A DNA stretch of 64,000 nucleotides from an uncultured Gammaproteobacteria bacterium (GCA_913060975.1 CAJXVC010000008.1:62001-126000), one strand, 5' to 3'. Positions 17,836 to 28,222 are shown, counted from the first letter of the stretch. The notes: generated from the sequence alone by a model not told the origin. Made by a program: numbers and translations.

Positions 17836-19188
17836 CTAGAAGAACAACTCTATCTGACTATAACCGTAGAGCGTACGCGCACCCTCTGGACCGCCGGACA
17901 CAGATTTGACAAACTCGCCAAACAGTAAAGCAGAACCACCCACTTCAAAGCGAAGCCGGTCGGTCTTTAACCAGTGACGTACCCGAAAGTCCAACGTCTG
18001 ACCAATTTCTCGCCCTGATCCGCCTGAAGCATCTTGATGCCGCGCAGTAATCCATTGATCCGTGGCCGATTCCAGCAACGCATTCTGTACAACAATACGC
18101 CCATCGGTTCTGCCCCGCGCAAAGCGATAGCGAATGCCCATTATGGACGCATTAGACCGCGTGATGGGCCCATGAATACTGGTATTACCAAGATCACCGC
18201 GACGTGTGCCATAAAATCTGTCATAACGTTCATATTGCGAAGTATGTGCATCATCACCAGTTGCCAGATTGAACTCAAGTGACAGACGATGATTCCATGC
18301 GGACGCAAAGGTATAGCCAATCTGGGCATGCAGCATAGCGGCACGCACATCGACAGTATCTGATTCTGCGGCAGTACTGATTGATTGCTGCCCCCTCCTG
18401 ATGGCAGTTTCGATTTCAAAATCCCACTCACCAGAATGCGGCGATCGCAACAGTCGGAATCCCGGCGCGAATACAGATCGATCCAGTGTCGGCTGTTCGC
18501 CGTCAGTCTCATTCAGTCCATAGACAAAAACATCCAGTTGGATATCCTCATATATCGCCGGACGCTCATAGTGAACGCCCCAGAAACGTCGAGTGTCAGA
18601 AGCACTGTCCAACAGAATCCGATTGTCGATCAGGTCTGTGCGCCCAGACGGCTTTCTATCGTCTGGTGCGACATAAAAGGCGTGCATTTGCGCGCCCCCG
18701 TCGAATTCGCCAATCCAGTGCACTCCGGAGTGGGTATTGATTGTATTTCGATAGCCATTGCGCTCAGTAAATCGCCGGCTACCAATATCCAGTGTGAAGC
18801 GGCCCAGCTTGGCTTGCCATTGCGCAAACAGGCCTTGGCGATTGGTTTTTGAGTGATAGGTAACAGACGCCTGAATAATCTCCATACTATTCACCAGACT
18901 GGTACTGACAGCCGAGCCTGCATCATCCAGATAGGCGCGTGAATCCTGCAGTTCCCCAGTCGCTGTCCAGCGGCCAAAGTTGGCATTGCCCTGCACCAAA
19001 GTGCGCATGGCAAGCACTTGATCGCTGCCAACCAATCCCTGGCGAAACTGGCCATCCAGATTTTCAAATCGAACCCGACTACTGCCTTCGACACTGTATT
19101 CGGGCTCGGGTTGCCCAACCACAGGCCCTGCTGGCCCTACAATCAATAGGCAAATGGCCAACAGCCCCGCAGAACGAGACAAGATCAT
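17836..19188 (-). CDS. alginate-export-type outer membrane porin
   Basis: 450 aa with a signal peptide (LLAICLLIVGPAGPVVGQ) and alternating amphipathic strands throughout, ending in Phe-Phe as outer-membrane barrels do. The sequence pattern (SSRVRFENLDGQFR, LQDSRAYLD, WQAKLGRFTLDIGSRRF, WGVHYERP, SLEFNLATGDD) matches the alginate_exp family of 18-strand porins. Its ATG overlaps the stop of the ArsR-type regulator by 4 bp, so expression must be coupled to that regulator. The substrate is unknown; family members also serve as uptake channels for small anionic or organic compounds. Confidence 0.85.
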   Translation of the reverse strand: MILSRSAGLLAICLLIVGPAGPVVGQPEPEYSVEGSSRVRFENLDGQFRQGLVGSDQVLAMRTLVQGNANFGRWTATGELQDSRAYLDDAGSAVSTSLVNSMEIIQASVTYHSKTNRQGLFAQWQAKLGRFTLDIGSRRFTERNGYRNTINTHSGVHWIGEFDGGAQMHAFYVAPDDRKPSGRTDLIDNRILLDSASDTRRFWGVHYERPAIYEDIQLDVFVYGLNETDGEQPTLDRSVFAPGFRLLRSPHSGEWDFEIETAIRRGQQSISTAAESDTVDVRAAMLHAQIGYTFASAWNHRLSLEFNLATGDDAHTSQYERYDRFYGTRRGDLGNTSIHGPITRSNASIMGIRYRFARGRTDGRIVVQNALLESATDQWITARHQDASGGSGREIGQTLDFRVRHWLKTDRLRFEVGGSALLFGEFVKSVSGGPEGARTLYGYSQIELFF

Positions 19189-19535
19189 GAGTCACATGCC
19201 CCGGAGAATTGCAAACCACAGAGTTCAGGTTGATTCTGACAACAATCCTGTACCAAAAATTTGACGAGTCCGCGAACAGTGTTGTGATCGACTGAATAAA
19301 GTAGCTTCTGCTGCTCTTTAGTCGCAATCAATAGGCCGACCTGCTGCAAGGTTTTAAGATGTGATGAGAGAGTAGAAGCTGGAACCTGCAATTGCTCGGC
19401 GATTTTACCGGCGGCGATACCCGGTTTGCCCTGGGCTATTACGAGGCGGAATACTCTGAGCCGTAACTCATTCCCCAGCGCCGCAAACTGCAAGGACTCT
19501 TCCACGCGTCGTGTTGGTGCACTGTTAACTACCAT
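19185..19535 (-). CDS. ArsR-family metalloregulator
   Basis: About 116 aa from ATG 19535 (an in-frame TTG at 19598 is possible). Winged-helix DNA-binding domain with the helix VPASTLSSHLKTLQQVGL, preceded by LGNELRLRVFRLV. The metal site is not the ELCVCDL type of alpha 3. Instead a C-terminal cluster has adjacent Cys98-Cys99 and Cys106 (QDCCQNQPELCG), recalling the As(III) site described for the Acidithiobacillus-type ArsR, with another Cys at 114. The gene is the first of a unit with the porin. An inverted repeat lies just upstream. Arsenic or antimony sensing is likely but not proven. Confidence 0.88.
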   Translation of the reverse strand: MVVNSAPTRRVEESLQFAALGNELRLRVFRLVIAQGKPGIAAGKIAEQLQVPASTLSSHLKTLQQVGLLIATKEQQKLLYSVDHNTVRGLVKFLVQDCCQNQPELCGLQFSGACDS

Positions 19536-19544
19536 GTTATTTGC

Positions 19545-19566
19545 TATTTCCCGAATATACGAAATA
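19545..19566. promoter_or_regulatory. inverted repeat upstream of arsR-like gene
   Basis: TATTTC and GAAATA arms separated by 10 bp lie 10 bp before the ATG of the ArsR-type gene. The AT-rich dyad and position suit an autoregulatory operator. Confidence 0.4.
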
Positions 19567-19693
19567 ATAGGGTAGCACACGTCAATTTCGTAATTCAATC
19601 TGCCTCAAGCGATGATTTCACGGTTGCCCGACCAGCCAAGGCCCAACTTGCCGGAAGTCTAGATACACATTGATGGGTGCAAGGTTGCGGAAC

Positions 19694-22600
19694 CTACCCC
19701 AACATCCATAACTCCGATTCCGCGGTACCCACATTTAGCGCAAAACTGTTACCAACCAACTGAATAGGCACAGTCTGGTCAATCACAGTCCCATTGAATT
19801 CCTTGATCGGGCCCTGACTCAAACCAATGCCGCCAAACCCTTCTACACCACCATTGACGCTGGCAGTCAGGATATCCACCTCATCACGCAAGGACAAATC
19901 AATGAAGGCATTGGTTTGAAATTGCGCATCGGGATTCATTTCAAACAGGTAGTCGATGCGGCCATCGCCATTGGCATCTCTGGCAGAGGCGTTGCTCACA
20001 TTGATCTCATCCCCAAAATTGAAACTGATACGGCTATCGTCTTCAAAAACGACAATGCCCTTCAACTGCCCCGGTTGCAGGAAGTTGTCCTGGCGATAGC
20101 CTGCCGACAGCACCAGATCAATATCCAGCAGCTCGGCATTGGCGCCCACCGTCAATGGCCCGATTGGGACGGTATCGAGCTCCTGATGCACCGGATTCGG
20201 CTGATTGCGCATATGCGCAACAATGCCGTCCAGATCAAACCTGATGCTGGCAAAATTGCGCGCTTCAGTGCCTGTCACCTGATTACCACCCCAGTTCACA
20301 CTCTCGGAGTAGTTGGTAAAGTCATGGGAATTAAGCGTCCATGAGAACAGCTCATTGCGCAGTCCGTCTTCCTTGGTGCCGGAGTATTCGGTTTGTGTGT
20401 AGAGTCCCTCCAGCAAATGCAGCGCATTACCGTCATAGCGCACGAGGCTGAGCCCATCCGAGCCGAATGCGCTACCGAGGTCGATACCGACATCAGGCGA
20501 GCCAATACTTAGTCCATCCCATATGTTTGACATATTGACCACATGCTGTGTGCCTGCTGTGTAATGCAGATGCAGATAGCCCCAAAAATACAGGCCGAAA
20601 CCCATGTCCAGCGCAAAGTCTGTCAGCGCCTGTTCAAAATAAATATTCGGCGTGGAGGCGCTAAAGCCATTGGCTGGCAGATAGTTGTGTGCCTGAGTCT
20701 GGATAGAGAGTACATCTGTCGTTTTGTTCAGAGTCGAGGTGACATCGGTGGAGTAATTCAATATTGCATCCACTTCCCCGCCATTGACGCCGAATCGGCT
20801 CTGGGTACCCAGATCGATATCAATATCGGTACGAAATTGCGTAGAAAAGTGTGTGGTCGCGCCTGTACCCGCAACACGAATATCGATAGGACCAATTACT
20901 GAGGCTCCAAAATCGGCAGACTCGGTGAGTTCACCATTGGCATTGAATGCGCCGTTGTAATTGAATGCGTTACCGTTGGACCAGATACTCTGATCGGTGG
21001 CGTGAAATGCATATTGGCTGGACGCAGAGGCTCCGCTGGCAGCCAAAGTGAAGCCGGTCTCGCTATGGGCTTCGTCACCATTGCTCGGCTCTTTGGCAAT
21101 AGCCCGGGCAGTAACTTCAAAATCACTGGCTGATCCGGCAGGCAAATTAAACTGGAAATCGGCAGTAGCAGAACCACTGGCAGTAACGGGTGTCCACTGG
21201 GTACTGGCCACGTAGGGCGATAGATCAACTGCGTTGCCTTCAGCTGTCCTGCCAAACAATTCAATGCGATCAATGACTTCCGAGCCATCCAGGTCGGTCT
21301 GGTTGGCGGTGACGCGCAGGGTAAATTGCGTCGCTGTGGCGCCAGCTATAATCTCGTGGGAAACAACCGGTGCACCAGCGCGAGCGGCGATATTGACAGT
21401 CGCTGTTTGCGAGACAACACCACCATTGCCATCATCCACCGTATAGACAAACGAGTCCGTCCCACTAAAATCCACATCGGGCGTGTAAAGCAACAAATCA
21501 TTGGCCAGCGTGTCCGCATCATCACCATCCACAAGTTGTACACTACCGTGCGCAGCACCGGCCGCCTCTGTAATGCGCAAGATGTCACTGGCATCGACGT
21601 CGCTATCATTGGCCAACACAGCAATAGTGACAGCGCCGTCCTCAATGACATCCGCCACATCAGGACTCAGTTGTGGTAAATCGTTGCTACCCGACACCGT
21701 GACTGACACAGTGCTACTTGCGGTGGCGCCATGTTTATCTGTGGCTGTGATGCCGATAGCAATGTCTTCAGTCTCACCAACAGCCAGGTACTGAAAATCA
21801 CTACCGCCGGCAATCAACAAGTTTGTATTATCGATGCTCGCCTGACCAACTGCTGCAGGGGTGGTAATGCTATAGATAAGCGTATCGCCCTGATCATCAC
21901 TGTCGATATCTGAACCCAGCAATGACAAATCGACTTCGGCCACCGGGCCGTCCTCAACAATCTGTGTTGTGGTATCAAGCATTTCCGGAGCATCGTTCTG
22001 GCCGATGATCGTCAATTCCATCGTCGCGGAATTGTGATCGCCGGTGGCATCCGTGACTCGGTAAGTAAAAGACACGGTGGCGGGCTCTTCCAGCGCTAAC
22101 CCCTCAAAATCATTACCAGTTGCGAAAGCGTAGCTACCATCACTATTGAGAGTGAGAGCACCGCGAGTTATTGGTGCGCTCACCAGCTCCACTTGGCGAA
22201 CCAGATCGGGCACAGTGTCATTAATCAGAACGCTGCCTCTAATCTCGTTGTTCTCGGTCAGACTGGCGGCATCATCAGTAACCATCACTGAGTCGTCTTG
22301 CGGCGACAGCTCCACATCGTCAACAAACAAGCGGATATGTTCAAATTCTGAGGCCTCGACACCGATCGCTGCAAAGGCATAGGCTTTTTTGGTGGCAGTG
22401 GCTAAATGTGCGATAAAGGCATCGAGGTCAGTCTGGATTAGCGGGTTCAATTGCATCCATTGGGCGCGAGTAAAATGCAGTTCCAGGGTATCGGAGTCCT
22501 TGTCACCGTCGTAGTCGTTTAGTCCGGCTTCATTCCCTGAGTAATAAAAAGCGATAACGTCGTCACCCGCACCACTGCTGACTTTGTCTTCCGCTCCACC

Positions 22601-22723
22601 CCGGTCTTCGATTCGATCATTGCCTTTACCGGATTTGACTGATGTAGTCGTAACCCCAAATATCGTGGGTTGATCATCAGTTGAGCCTTTCCCGCCTTTT
22701 ATTTTGTCCGACTTGGGCGTGAT
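19694..22723 (-). pseudogene. large VCBS/cadherin-like surface protein, 5' truncated
   Basis: The open frame from ATG 22456 codes for 920 aa: VCBS/cadherin-like repeats near 55-145 (ending IIGQNDAPEML), 150-255 (SGSNDLPQL) and 258-360 (VLANDSDVDASD, FSGTDSFVYTVDDGNGGVVSQTA), then a long beta-rich region to the C-terminus. The same frame continues upstream for 89 codons with no ATG, GTG or TTG, up to a TAG at 22724-22726. That extension encodes RTX-like motifs (GKGNDRIED, SGAGDDVI) that belong to the protein. No secretion signal is present at the N-terminus. It is most likely a truncated adhesin gene; an annotation pipeline would call 19694-22456 as a protein. The alternative is sequencing error upstream of 22724. 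Confidence 0.7.
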
Positions 22724-22726
22724 CTA

Positions 22727-23133
22727 TACCTTTTATCCTCAATACTTTTGGAAAGATGTCATATTCATAACATCTATAATTGGATCAACAGTATATCTAT
22801 GGTGGCCGAAGGTATCACCCCCAACTACAGAATCTATGCAATAAAAAAGTGAGCAGCGAACAATTTGCCAAAAAGCGACCTACGGCGCGATAAAAGACCA
22901 CATCAATATCTGGAAATTCCGGAGATATTGGGTAGCCTGCACTGGTATATAAAAACCGGATTCCTGATATTTGAAGATGCGCTAAACAGTATATTCGTGT
23001 TGCCAATCGAATGAATCGCAGCAAAGCAAATACAGACGGAGTAGCTCTACTACGATTCAGAGCCTGCAATAATGTCTTGTCTGAAGAGGATGCTGGGGAC
23101 TACTTCACTTCAAGCAATTGTCAGGATTGAGCC
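22727..23133. other. degenerate region upstream of the truncated adhesin
   Basis: About 400 bp with no intact gene. On the - strand, near 22800, a short reading (VVGGDTFGHH) faintly recalls an RTX loop in another frame, which may be a remnant of the lost 5' part. This is too weak to annotate as coding. The AT content is higher than in the flanks. Confidence 0.3.
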
Positions 23134-24357
23134 TCAGTCGGTAGAGTGAGAGGGGGCTCGGTAGGATTTGCCAATCAGAATCGCTGCCAGTACAACGTAA
23201 GCAGCGCTAGCCATAAACAAGACATCCGGGTGCACTGCATTGTCGATACACAACCCATAAACAATCGGTGACAGGGATGTCGCAAATACACTGAGTGCCA
23301 TGTTCATGGACCGGATAGTACCCAGATGCTCGACACCATACATCTCTGGCCACAGCGCCCCAATGATGGAAGGTATGCTTCCGATTGTCATCGCCATCAG
23401 AATCATCAATAGCATCGCCACCCAAAAACCGGACAAGGTTGCCAGAGCGACCAGGCCCAGCGCCATTGGCAGTAAATAAAAAGGCAGCAATCGCACGGCG
23501 GTAAATCGGTCGACCAACACGCCTACACACAAAGACGTCAACCAGTGTACGGTGCCATAAACCACAAAACACAACGCAAACCACTCCAGCGTCCAACCCT
23601 GACTGGCAACGACATAATCCTGGTGGATAAAAATCCCGGTAACTATAAAGGGTGGCGCCATGAGTCCTGGCAACGCCAGCCAATAACGCCTGTCTGACAA
23701 CAATAGCATTCTGGCTTGGGCAGGCTTCACCGCCTTGGTGGCATCAGGTTCGTGGTGCTCAGGCAAGTCTGGAAATTGGGCCAAGCGCAACAACAAGCGC
23801 ATGAGCGGCAGCACCAGCACTAACATAAACAACGACAGCGACAAAAACGTATTCTGCCAGCCCACCAAGCCGATCAGCGTCACGCCTAACAAGGGCATGA
23901 TAATTTCGCCCACCGGCACACCCGAAGATGCCACACTCAGACTCTTGCCTCGATTGTCATCAAAGGCCCGCGCCATTGTGGTCATGCCTGTGTGAGGGAG
24001 CAATGCCTGACCAAAAAGACGAAGGCAATAAAATCCGGCAGCCAGCATGATGACATCGGCAGCGTTGAACATAAGAAACGTCGCCAGTGCGAGCCCCAGA
24101 CACAGGACAGTGGTGTAGCGACGCAGCGAAACACGGTCAATCAGGCTGCCCGCCCACACGACAGTGATGGCACTTGCCAGCGTGGCGAGCGAATACACTG
24201 CACCATAAGTACCAGAAGTAAGACCAAGCGATTGCTGGATAGGCGCACTAAATACGCCAAGAAAGAAGGTTTGCCCGACATTGCCCCAGAATACGGCCAA
24301 AAACCCAAAGGCCATAGCTGGCCAGCGGTCGCTCAATAGCCTGAAATAACCTGTCAT
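23134..24357 (-). CDS. MFS transporter, monocarboxylate/oxalate-formate-like
   Basis: 407 aa with 12 hydrophobic helices. The signature between TM2 and TM3 is GSLIDRVSLRRYTT; TM4-5 has GMTTMARAFDDNRGKSLSVASSGVPVGE, typical of the monocarboxylate porter-like MFS branch. A central hydrophilic loop (EHHEPDATKAVKPA) joins the halves. Transcribed divergently from the lipid kinase gene. Likely substrate is an organic acid, but this is family inference. Confidence 0.88.
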   Translation of the reverse strand: MTGYFRLLSDRWPAMAFGFLAVFWGNVGQTFFLGVFSAPIQQSLGLTSGTYGAVYSLATLASAITVVWAGSLIDRVSLRRYTTVLCLGLALATFLMFNAADVIMLAAGFYCLRLFGQALLPHTGMTTMARAFDDNRGKSLSVASSGVPVGEIIMPLLGVTLIGLVGWQNTFLSLSLFMLVLVLPLMRLLLRLAQFPDLPEHHEPDATKAVKPAQARMLLLSDRRYWLALPGLMAPPFIVTGIFIHQDYVVASQGWTLEWFALCFVVYGTVHWLTSLCVGVLVDRFTAVRLLPFYLLPMALGLVALATLSGFWVAMLLMILMAMTIGSIPSIIGALWPEMYGVEHLGTIRSMNMALSVFATSLSPIVYGLCIDNAVHPDVLFMASAAYVVLAAILIGKSYRAPSHSTD

Positions 24358-24508
24358 GGGACTCTCGAACAGTGGGAGGTAGATGCTAGTATTGAATGGC
24401 CTTTAGTGTAGCAAAACACTGACGAAGAAACGCGAAGGATTTGTAGAATCTTTGATTTTATAAACCCCGCCGCTGGACTGTCAGTCTCTCAAGGAAAGAG
24501 CAACTTCA

Positions 24509-25426
24509 ATGTCTGACTCAAAATCGAATACTAATCCAGAACACAGCATCCACTTAATAATCAACAAGAATGCAGGTGGCGCCCAACCGAATCTGGAGCT
24601 GATTGAGCAAACATCGCAGCAATGGCAGCAGGAAGGTCGCGGTGTCGCGCTGCACATTCTCGACCCGGATGCGATAGATCAATGCGTGAAAGACATTGCC
24701 GAACAAGACTCTGCAATCGTAGTCGTCGGAGGCGGCGATGGCACTGTCCGACGCTGCGCCGAGTTATTGCGAGATAGCGGGCACAGCCTCGGGATTCTGC
24801 CCGTTGGAACGGCCAACCTGCTGGCTCGAAGCCTGGATGTTCCTCTCGATATCGCCGCAGCATTGCAGGTAGTGATTGATGGCAAGGATGTGGAGATCGA
24901 TGCGGTCGAAATGAACGGACAGCTGTTTTTTAATGTCTGTTCGGTTGGTTTGTATCCAGCTCTGACGAAAAAACGCGAACAACGACGCAAGAGCCATCTA
25001 CACTGGCCGAAATTTATCCGCTGGATTGTCGATACCAGCGTGTCCGGCTATGAAGTCATGCAGAGCTGGCGGCATGTCAGATTCAAACTCACTATCGACG
25101 GTGAAGTGCAATCAGGCAAAGTGATTTCGTTTGCTTTGGCCAACAACGACAAGCTACCGCTGTTTGAGAAAGCTCGACTGGACAGTGGCGAGATAGTGAT
25201 CTATCTCCCGAAGCCTACGAACCGATTTGAGTTCTTTGTATTGATGTTGAGAGCCATTATCTTTCATCCCAAAGAAATAGCGCTGCTGGAAGTACAACGT
25301 AGCAAAGAGGTTACTATTGAAATCCCTGCCGGCACACCTATGACGCTGGATGGCGAAAGTGTCACAGTAGATGACAAATTGATTTTTAAATCACTGCCCG
25401 GTTGCTATCGATTCCGCACCCCATGA
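24509..25426 (+). CDS. diacylglycerol kinase-family lipid kinase (YegS-like)
   Basis: 305 aa with the DAGK catalytic fold: INKNAGGA at the N-terminus, the nucleotide loop VVVGGGDGTVRRCAE around 73-87, and GILPVGTANLLARSL. The C-terminal beta domain carries SFALANNDKLPLFEKARLDSGEI and ends TLDGESVTVDD. Phosphorylates a lipid or lipid-like substrate at the inner face of the membrane. AAGGAA lies about 13 bp upstream. Its stop overlaps the ATG of the phosphoesterase gene (ATGA), so kinase and phosphoesterase are co-made. Confidence 0.92.
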   Translation: MSDSKSNTNPEHSIHLIINKNAGGAQPNLELIEQTSQQWQQEGRGVALHILDPDAIDQCVKDIAEQDSAIVVVGGGDGTVRRCAELLRDSGHSLGILPVGTANLLARSLDVPLDIAAALQVVIDGKDVEIDAVEMNGQLFFNVCSVGLYPALTKKREQRRKSHLHWPKFIRWIVDTSVSGYEVMQSWRHVRFKLTIDGEVQSGKVISFALANNDKLPLFEKARLDSGEIVIYLPKPTNRFEFFVLMLRAIIFHPKEIALLEVQRSKEVTIEIPAGTPMTLDGESVTVDDKLIFKSLPGCYRFRTP

Positions 25427-26202
25427 CTACAACGCTCGTACAGATCTCCGACCTGCACTTTGGTGCGCTGAATGGCGCAACACTTGCGCCTCTGCAAAAA
25501 CGTATAAGCGATTTGCAACCCGACCTGCTAGTGGTATCGGGAGACCTCACGCAACGCGCGCGTCCACATCAGTTTGAAGAGGTGGCGGCGTTCATAGCTT
25601 CATTACATGACTGCCCGCGTCTCATAGTGCCCGGCAATCATGATGTGCCTTTGTGGAACCTGTGGCGTCGCTTCATTGATCCGCATCGTCACTTTAATCG
25701 TCACTTCGGTAGCGATCACTTTTCTCGCTTTACATCAGACAGCCTGGCGATACTCGGTATTGATACAACACGTAGCTTCACTATCAGGAATGGCCGTATC
25801 AATAAGCAGCAGCTGACTGAGATTGCCGATTTTTTTGCTCCCCACCACAACAAATGGAAAATTGTCGTCGCACATCACCCTTTCGTACTCCCTGAAGATG
25901 TTGAAGGCGAATCAGTCGTGGGTCGCGCCAATACTGCGTTGGCTTCATTTCTGGAAGAAAAGATTGATCTTCTGCTCACGGGACATCGTCATGTGTCCTG
26001 GAACAACATGCTCGAATCCACCACGCTCACGGTCCATGCCGGTACCGCGACATCATCGAGAACACGCTCTGAATGCAATGCGTTTAACGAACTGCGCTTT
26101 GATGAGGATTCAGTTGCGATTCGAACTTACCACTGGCAGGAGAACGACCTGGAGTTCCAGCTAAGCAACGAATCGAGCTGGCAGCGTCATCAGCTCGGCT
26201 AA
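25423..26202 (+). CDS. class III metallophosphoesterase
   Basis: 260 aa. The five metal-binding blocks are present in order: ISDLHFG near the N-terminus, VVSGDLTQRARP, PGNHDVP, AHHPFV and TGHRHVSW. This is the arrangement of cAMP phosphodiesterase/CpdA-like and related phosphoesterases. The real start is ATG 25423 within the ATGA overlap with the lipid kinase gene. The pairing suggests the substrate may be a phospholipid or nucleotide lipid product, but CpdA-like activity is equally possible. Confidence 0.92.
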   Translation: MTTTLVQISDLHFGALNGATLAPLQKRISDLQPDLLVVSGDLTQRARPHQFEEVAAFIASLHDCPRLIVPGNHDVPLWNLWRRFIDPHRHFNRHFGSDHFSRFTSDSLAILGIDTTRSFTIRNGRINKQQLTEIADFFAPHHNKWKIVVAHHPFVLPEDVEGESVVGRANTALASFLEEKIDLLLTGHRHVSWNNMLESTTLTVHAGTATSSRTRSECNAFNELRFDEDSVAIRTYHWQENDLEFQLSNESSWQRHQLG

Positions 26203-26427
26203 ATCTTGATTACTGAACTCACTGTCAAAATCTCTCACCAGCAGCCCGGCAAGTACCCCGCCCCGCAATCGATGGGTTTTGCTGAGCATTTCCGATTTGC
26301 AATATCATTGGGTATGTTTTGCAATTGGAAAGAGCAAGTAAAGGAGCAAGAAAGTGGCAAGGAAGGGCTGGCGGCTATCCTGCGAAAAGCAATATAATTT
26401 CAGCAATCCTGTCGGGTACAAGTGTTT

Positions 26428-28158
26428 ATGATCAAATACGCCATCGCCAGTTTCATCCTGATGAGCGCGATACAGACTGCCTGGGCAGACGGTAATTCGG
26501 CCAGCACCGCTGAAATTCGTGCGGCCTGGCTTGAATTCAACCATGCCCGGGGCGACGCATCATTAATCAAGGGTGATATTGACCACGCGTCGGCCAACGA
26601 AGTATTCCGCGTAATCCCTGAAGTGGGTAGCGATTCGCTGGAGGCAGCGAGGCTACAGCTGGGTTTTGACCTGTTCAATGAAAGACGGCTGTCGCGCGAT
26701 GGATCGGTCGCCTGTAGCACTTGCCATGTTGGTCTACTGGGCGGCGTTGATCGCCAACCGGTCTCTTTTGGTGTGGGTCGGGCACGCGGCACGCTGAACG
26801 CCCCCACTATCTTCAATGCCGCATTGAATTTTCGCCAGTTCTGGGATGGTCGGTCTCTGACTCTGCAGGACCAGGCACTAGAGCCGATTCAGAATCCAGT
26901 TGAGTTCGATCACGATCTACCCAGCGCAGTTGCCGTATTGCAAGCCATCCCGAACTATGCAAACAGCTTCGCCGAACTGTACCCCGATGGCATCACGGCC
27001 GCCAATCTCGCCGATGCTATCGCCTACTACGAAATCATGAATTTTACTGGCGTGAGCACACCTTACCTAAGACAGTTTGATGAAGAGACCAGCAGCCTGA
27101 GTCGCCGCGCCCAACGGGGCCAAAAACGCTTTGTTGAAGTCGGTTGTGCCAGCTGCCACAACGGCGTGAATCTGGGCGGTAATTCCTTCCAAAAACTGGG
27201 TACCGCCAAGGCCTGGTTCGATGCTGATCGACCAGCATCCGACGCGGATTTGGGCTTAGTTGGACGCACCGGACGGGAACAGGACCGCCATGTTTTCAAA
27301 GTGCCGACCTTGCATAGCGTAGCCAACACCGGCCCCTGGTATCACGATGGCAGCGTCACTTCTCTGCAACAGGCAGTCGACCAAATGGCGCGCCATCAAT
27401 CAGGCCGTTATCTGGACAACCATGATATTGACGATATCGTTTCATTCTTGCGTGCACTTGGCGACAGTCAGGGCATGATAGGCGATTGTGCTGCGGGTGG
27501 TCGCTATGGCGTTACTATGGACTGCAGCGTCAAGCAGCGCACTGTCAGTAATGATCAACCTCCGCAAAGCGCTCGGCCAGATTTGCCCGACGCAGAAATC
27601 TTGAGCGACTTGCACAGCAAGGACTATAAGCTGACGCTGGAAATTACGTCATCTGCCCCGTCACGTATTGAAAATGAGATGCAGCGGATACGCTCAGGCG
27701 AAGTAGCCCACTACGATTTCCTGCAATACGAACACATCGAAATGTTACGGCATGCTCGGGCACTGTCATTCCCGCCGGCGGAGGTGGATTCGGAAATGCG
27801 AGCCAGCATGCTGCAACAGGCAGAGCAATGGCAGGCAGCCGCCGCGCAATACGAACTCACAATTGCAGACTTTCTACGCAGTCATGCAGTCTCGCTGAAC
27901 GCCAAACTCAATTACCAGGATCTGTTAAGAGCATTTTCGCTTGGCGCCGATGAAAAGACTCAAGCACTGTTGGTGCGCGCAGAAGACAGTGTAATTGCTT
28001 ATTTCCAGCAACCTGACAGTGAAACCCGGACAAGACTGGAAGATACTACGCGCGCGCTGGCCACACTCGACCTGAACTCTGAACGCTATGCAGAGCTACA
28101 ACACCAAGTGCAGATGCTGGTAAGCAATGCCCCGGAACTGGTAAATAGCCAGCCCTGA
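26428..28158 (+). CDS. di-heme cytochrome c peroxidase (MauG-like) with long C-terminal extension
   Basis: About 576 aa with a signal peptide (IASFILMSAIQTAWA). The N-terminal 350 residues are a bacterial di-heme peroxidase/MauG-like unit: CSTCH at about 96-100 and CASCH at about 240-244, with FNAALNFRQFWDGR and KVPTLHSVANTGPWYHDG, both family signatures. A further 225 residues follow. They are mostly charged and helical (MQRIRSGEVAHYDFLQYEHIEML; LRRAEDS-like repeats), with no heme motif. Typical family members end near the core. GTG 26422 is an alternative start. It lies alone, convergent with arsJ. Periplasmic peroxide reduction or cofactor maturation is the likely activity. Confidence 0.88.
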   Translation: MIKYAIASFILMSAIQTAWADGNSASTAEIRAAWLEFNHARGDASLIKGDIDHASANEVFRVIPEVGSDSLEAARLQLGFDLFNERRLSRDGSVACSTCHVGLLGGVDRQPVSFGVGRARGTLNAPTIFNAALNFRQFWDGRSLTLQDQALEPIQNPVEFDHDLPSAVAVLQAIPNYANSFAELYPDGITAANLADAIAYYEIMNFTGVSTPYLRQFDEETSSLSRRAQRGQKRFVEVGCASCHNGVNLGGNSFQKLGTAKAWFDADRPASDADLGLVGRTGREQDRHVFKVPTLHSVANTGPWYHDGSVTSLQQAVDQMARHQSGRYLDNHDIDDIVSFLRALGDSQGMIGDCAAGGRYGVTMDCSVKQRTVSNDQPPQSARPDLPDAEILSDLHSKDYKLTLEITSSAPSRIENEMQRIRSGEVAHYDFLQYEHIEMLRHARALSFPPAEVDSEMRASMLQQAEQWQAAAAQYELTIADFLRSHAVSLNAKLNYQDLLRAFSLGADEKTQALLVRAEDSVIAYFQQPDSETRTRLEDTTRALATLDLNSERYAELQHQVQMLVSNAPELVNSQP

Positions 28159-28222
28159 TCCACTATCGAGAATTTGGCTGACTGGCTCATCATAATCCCG
28201 CCCAGATACCCAGCTGTTCCCA

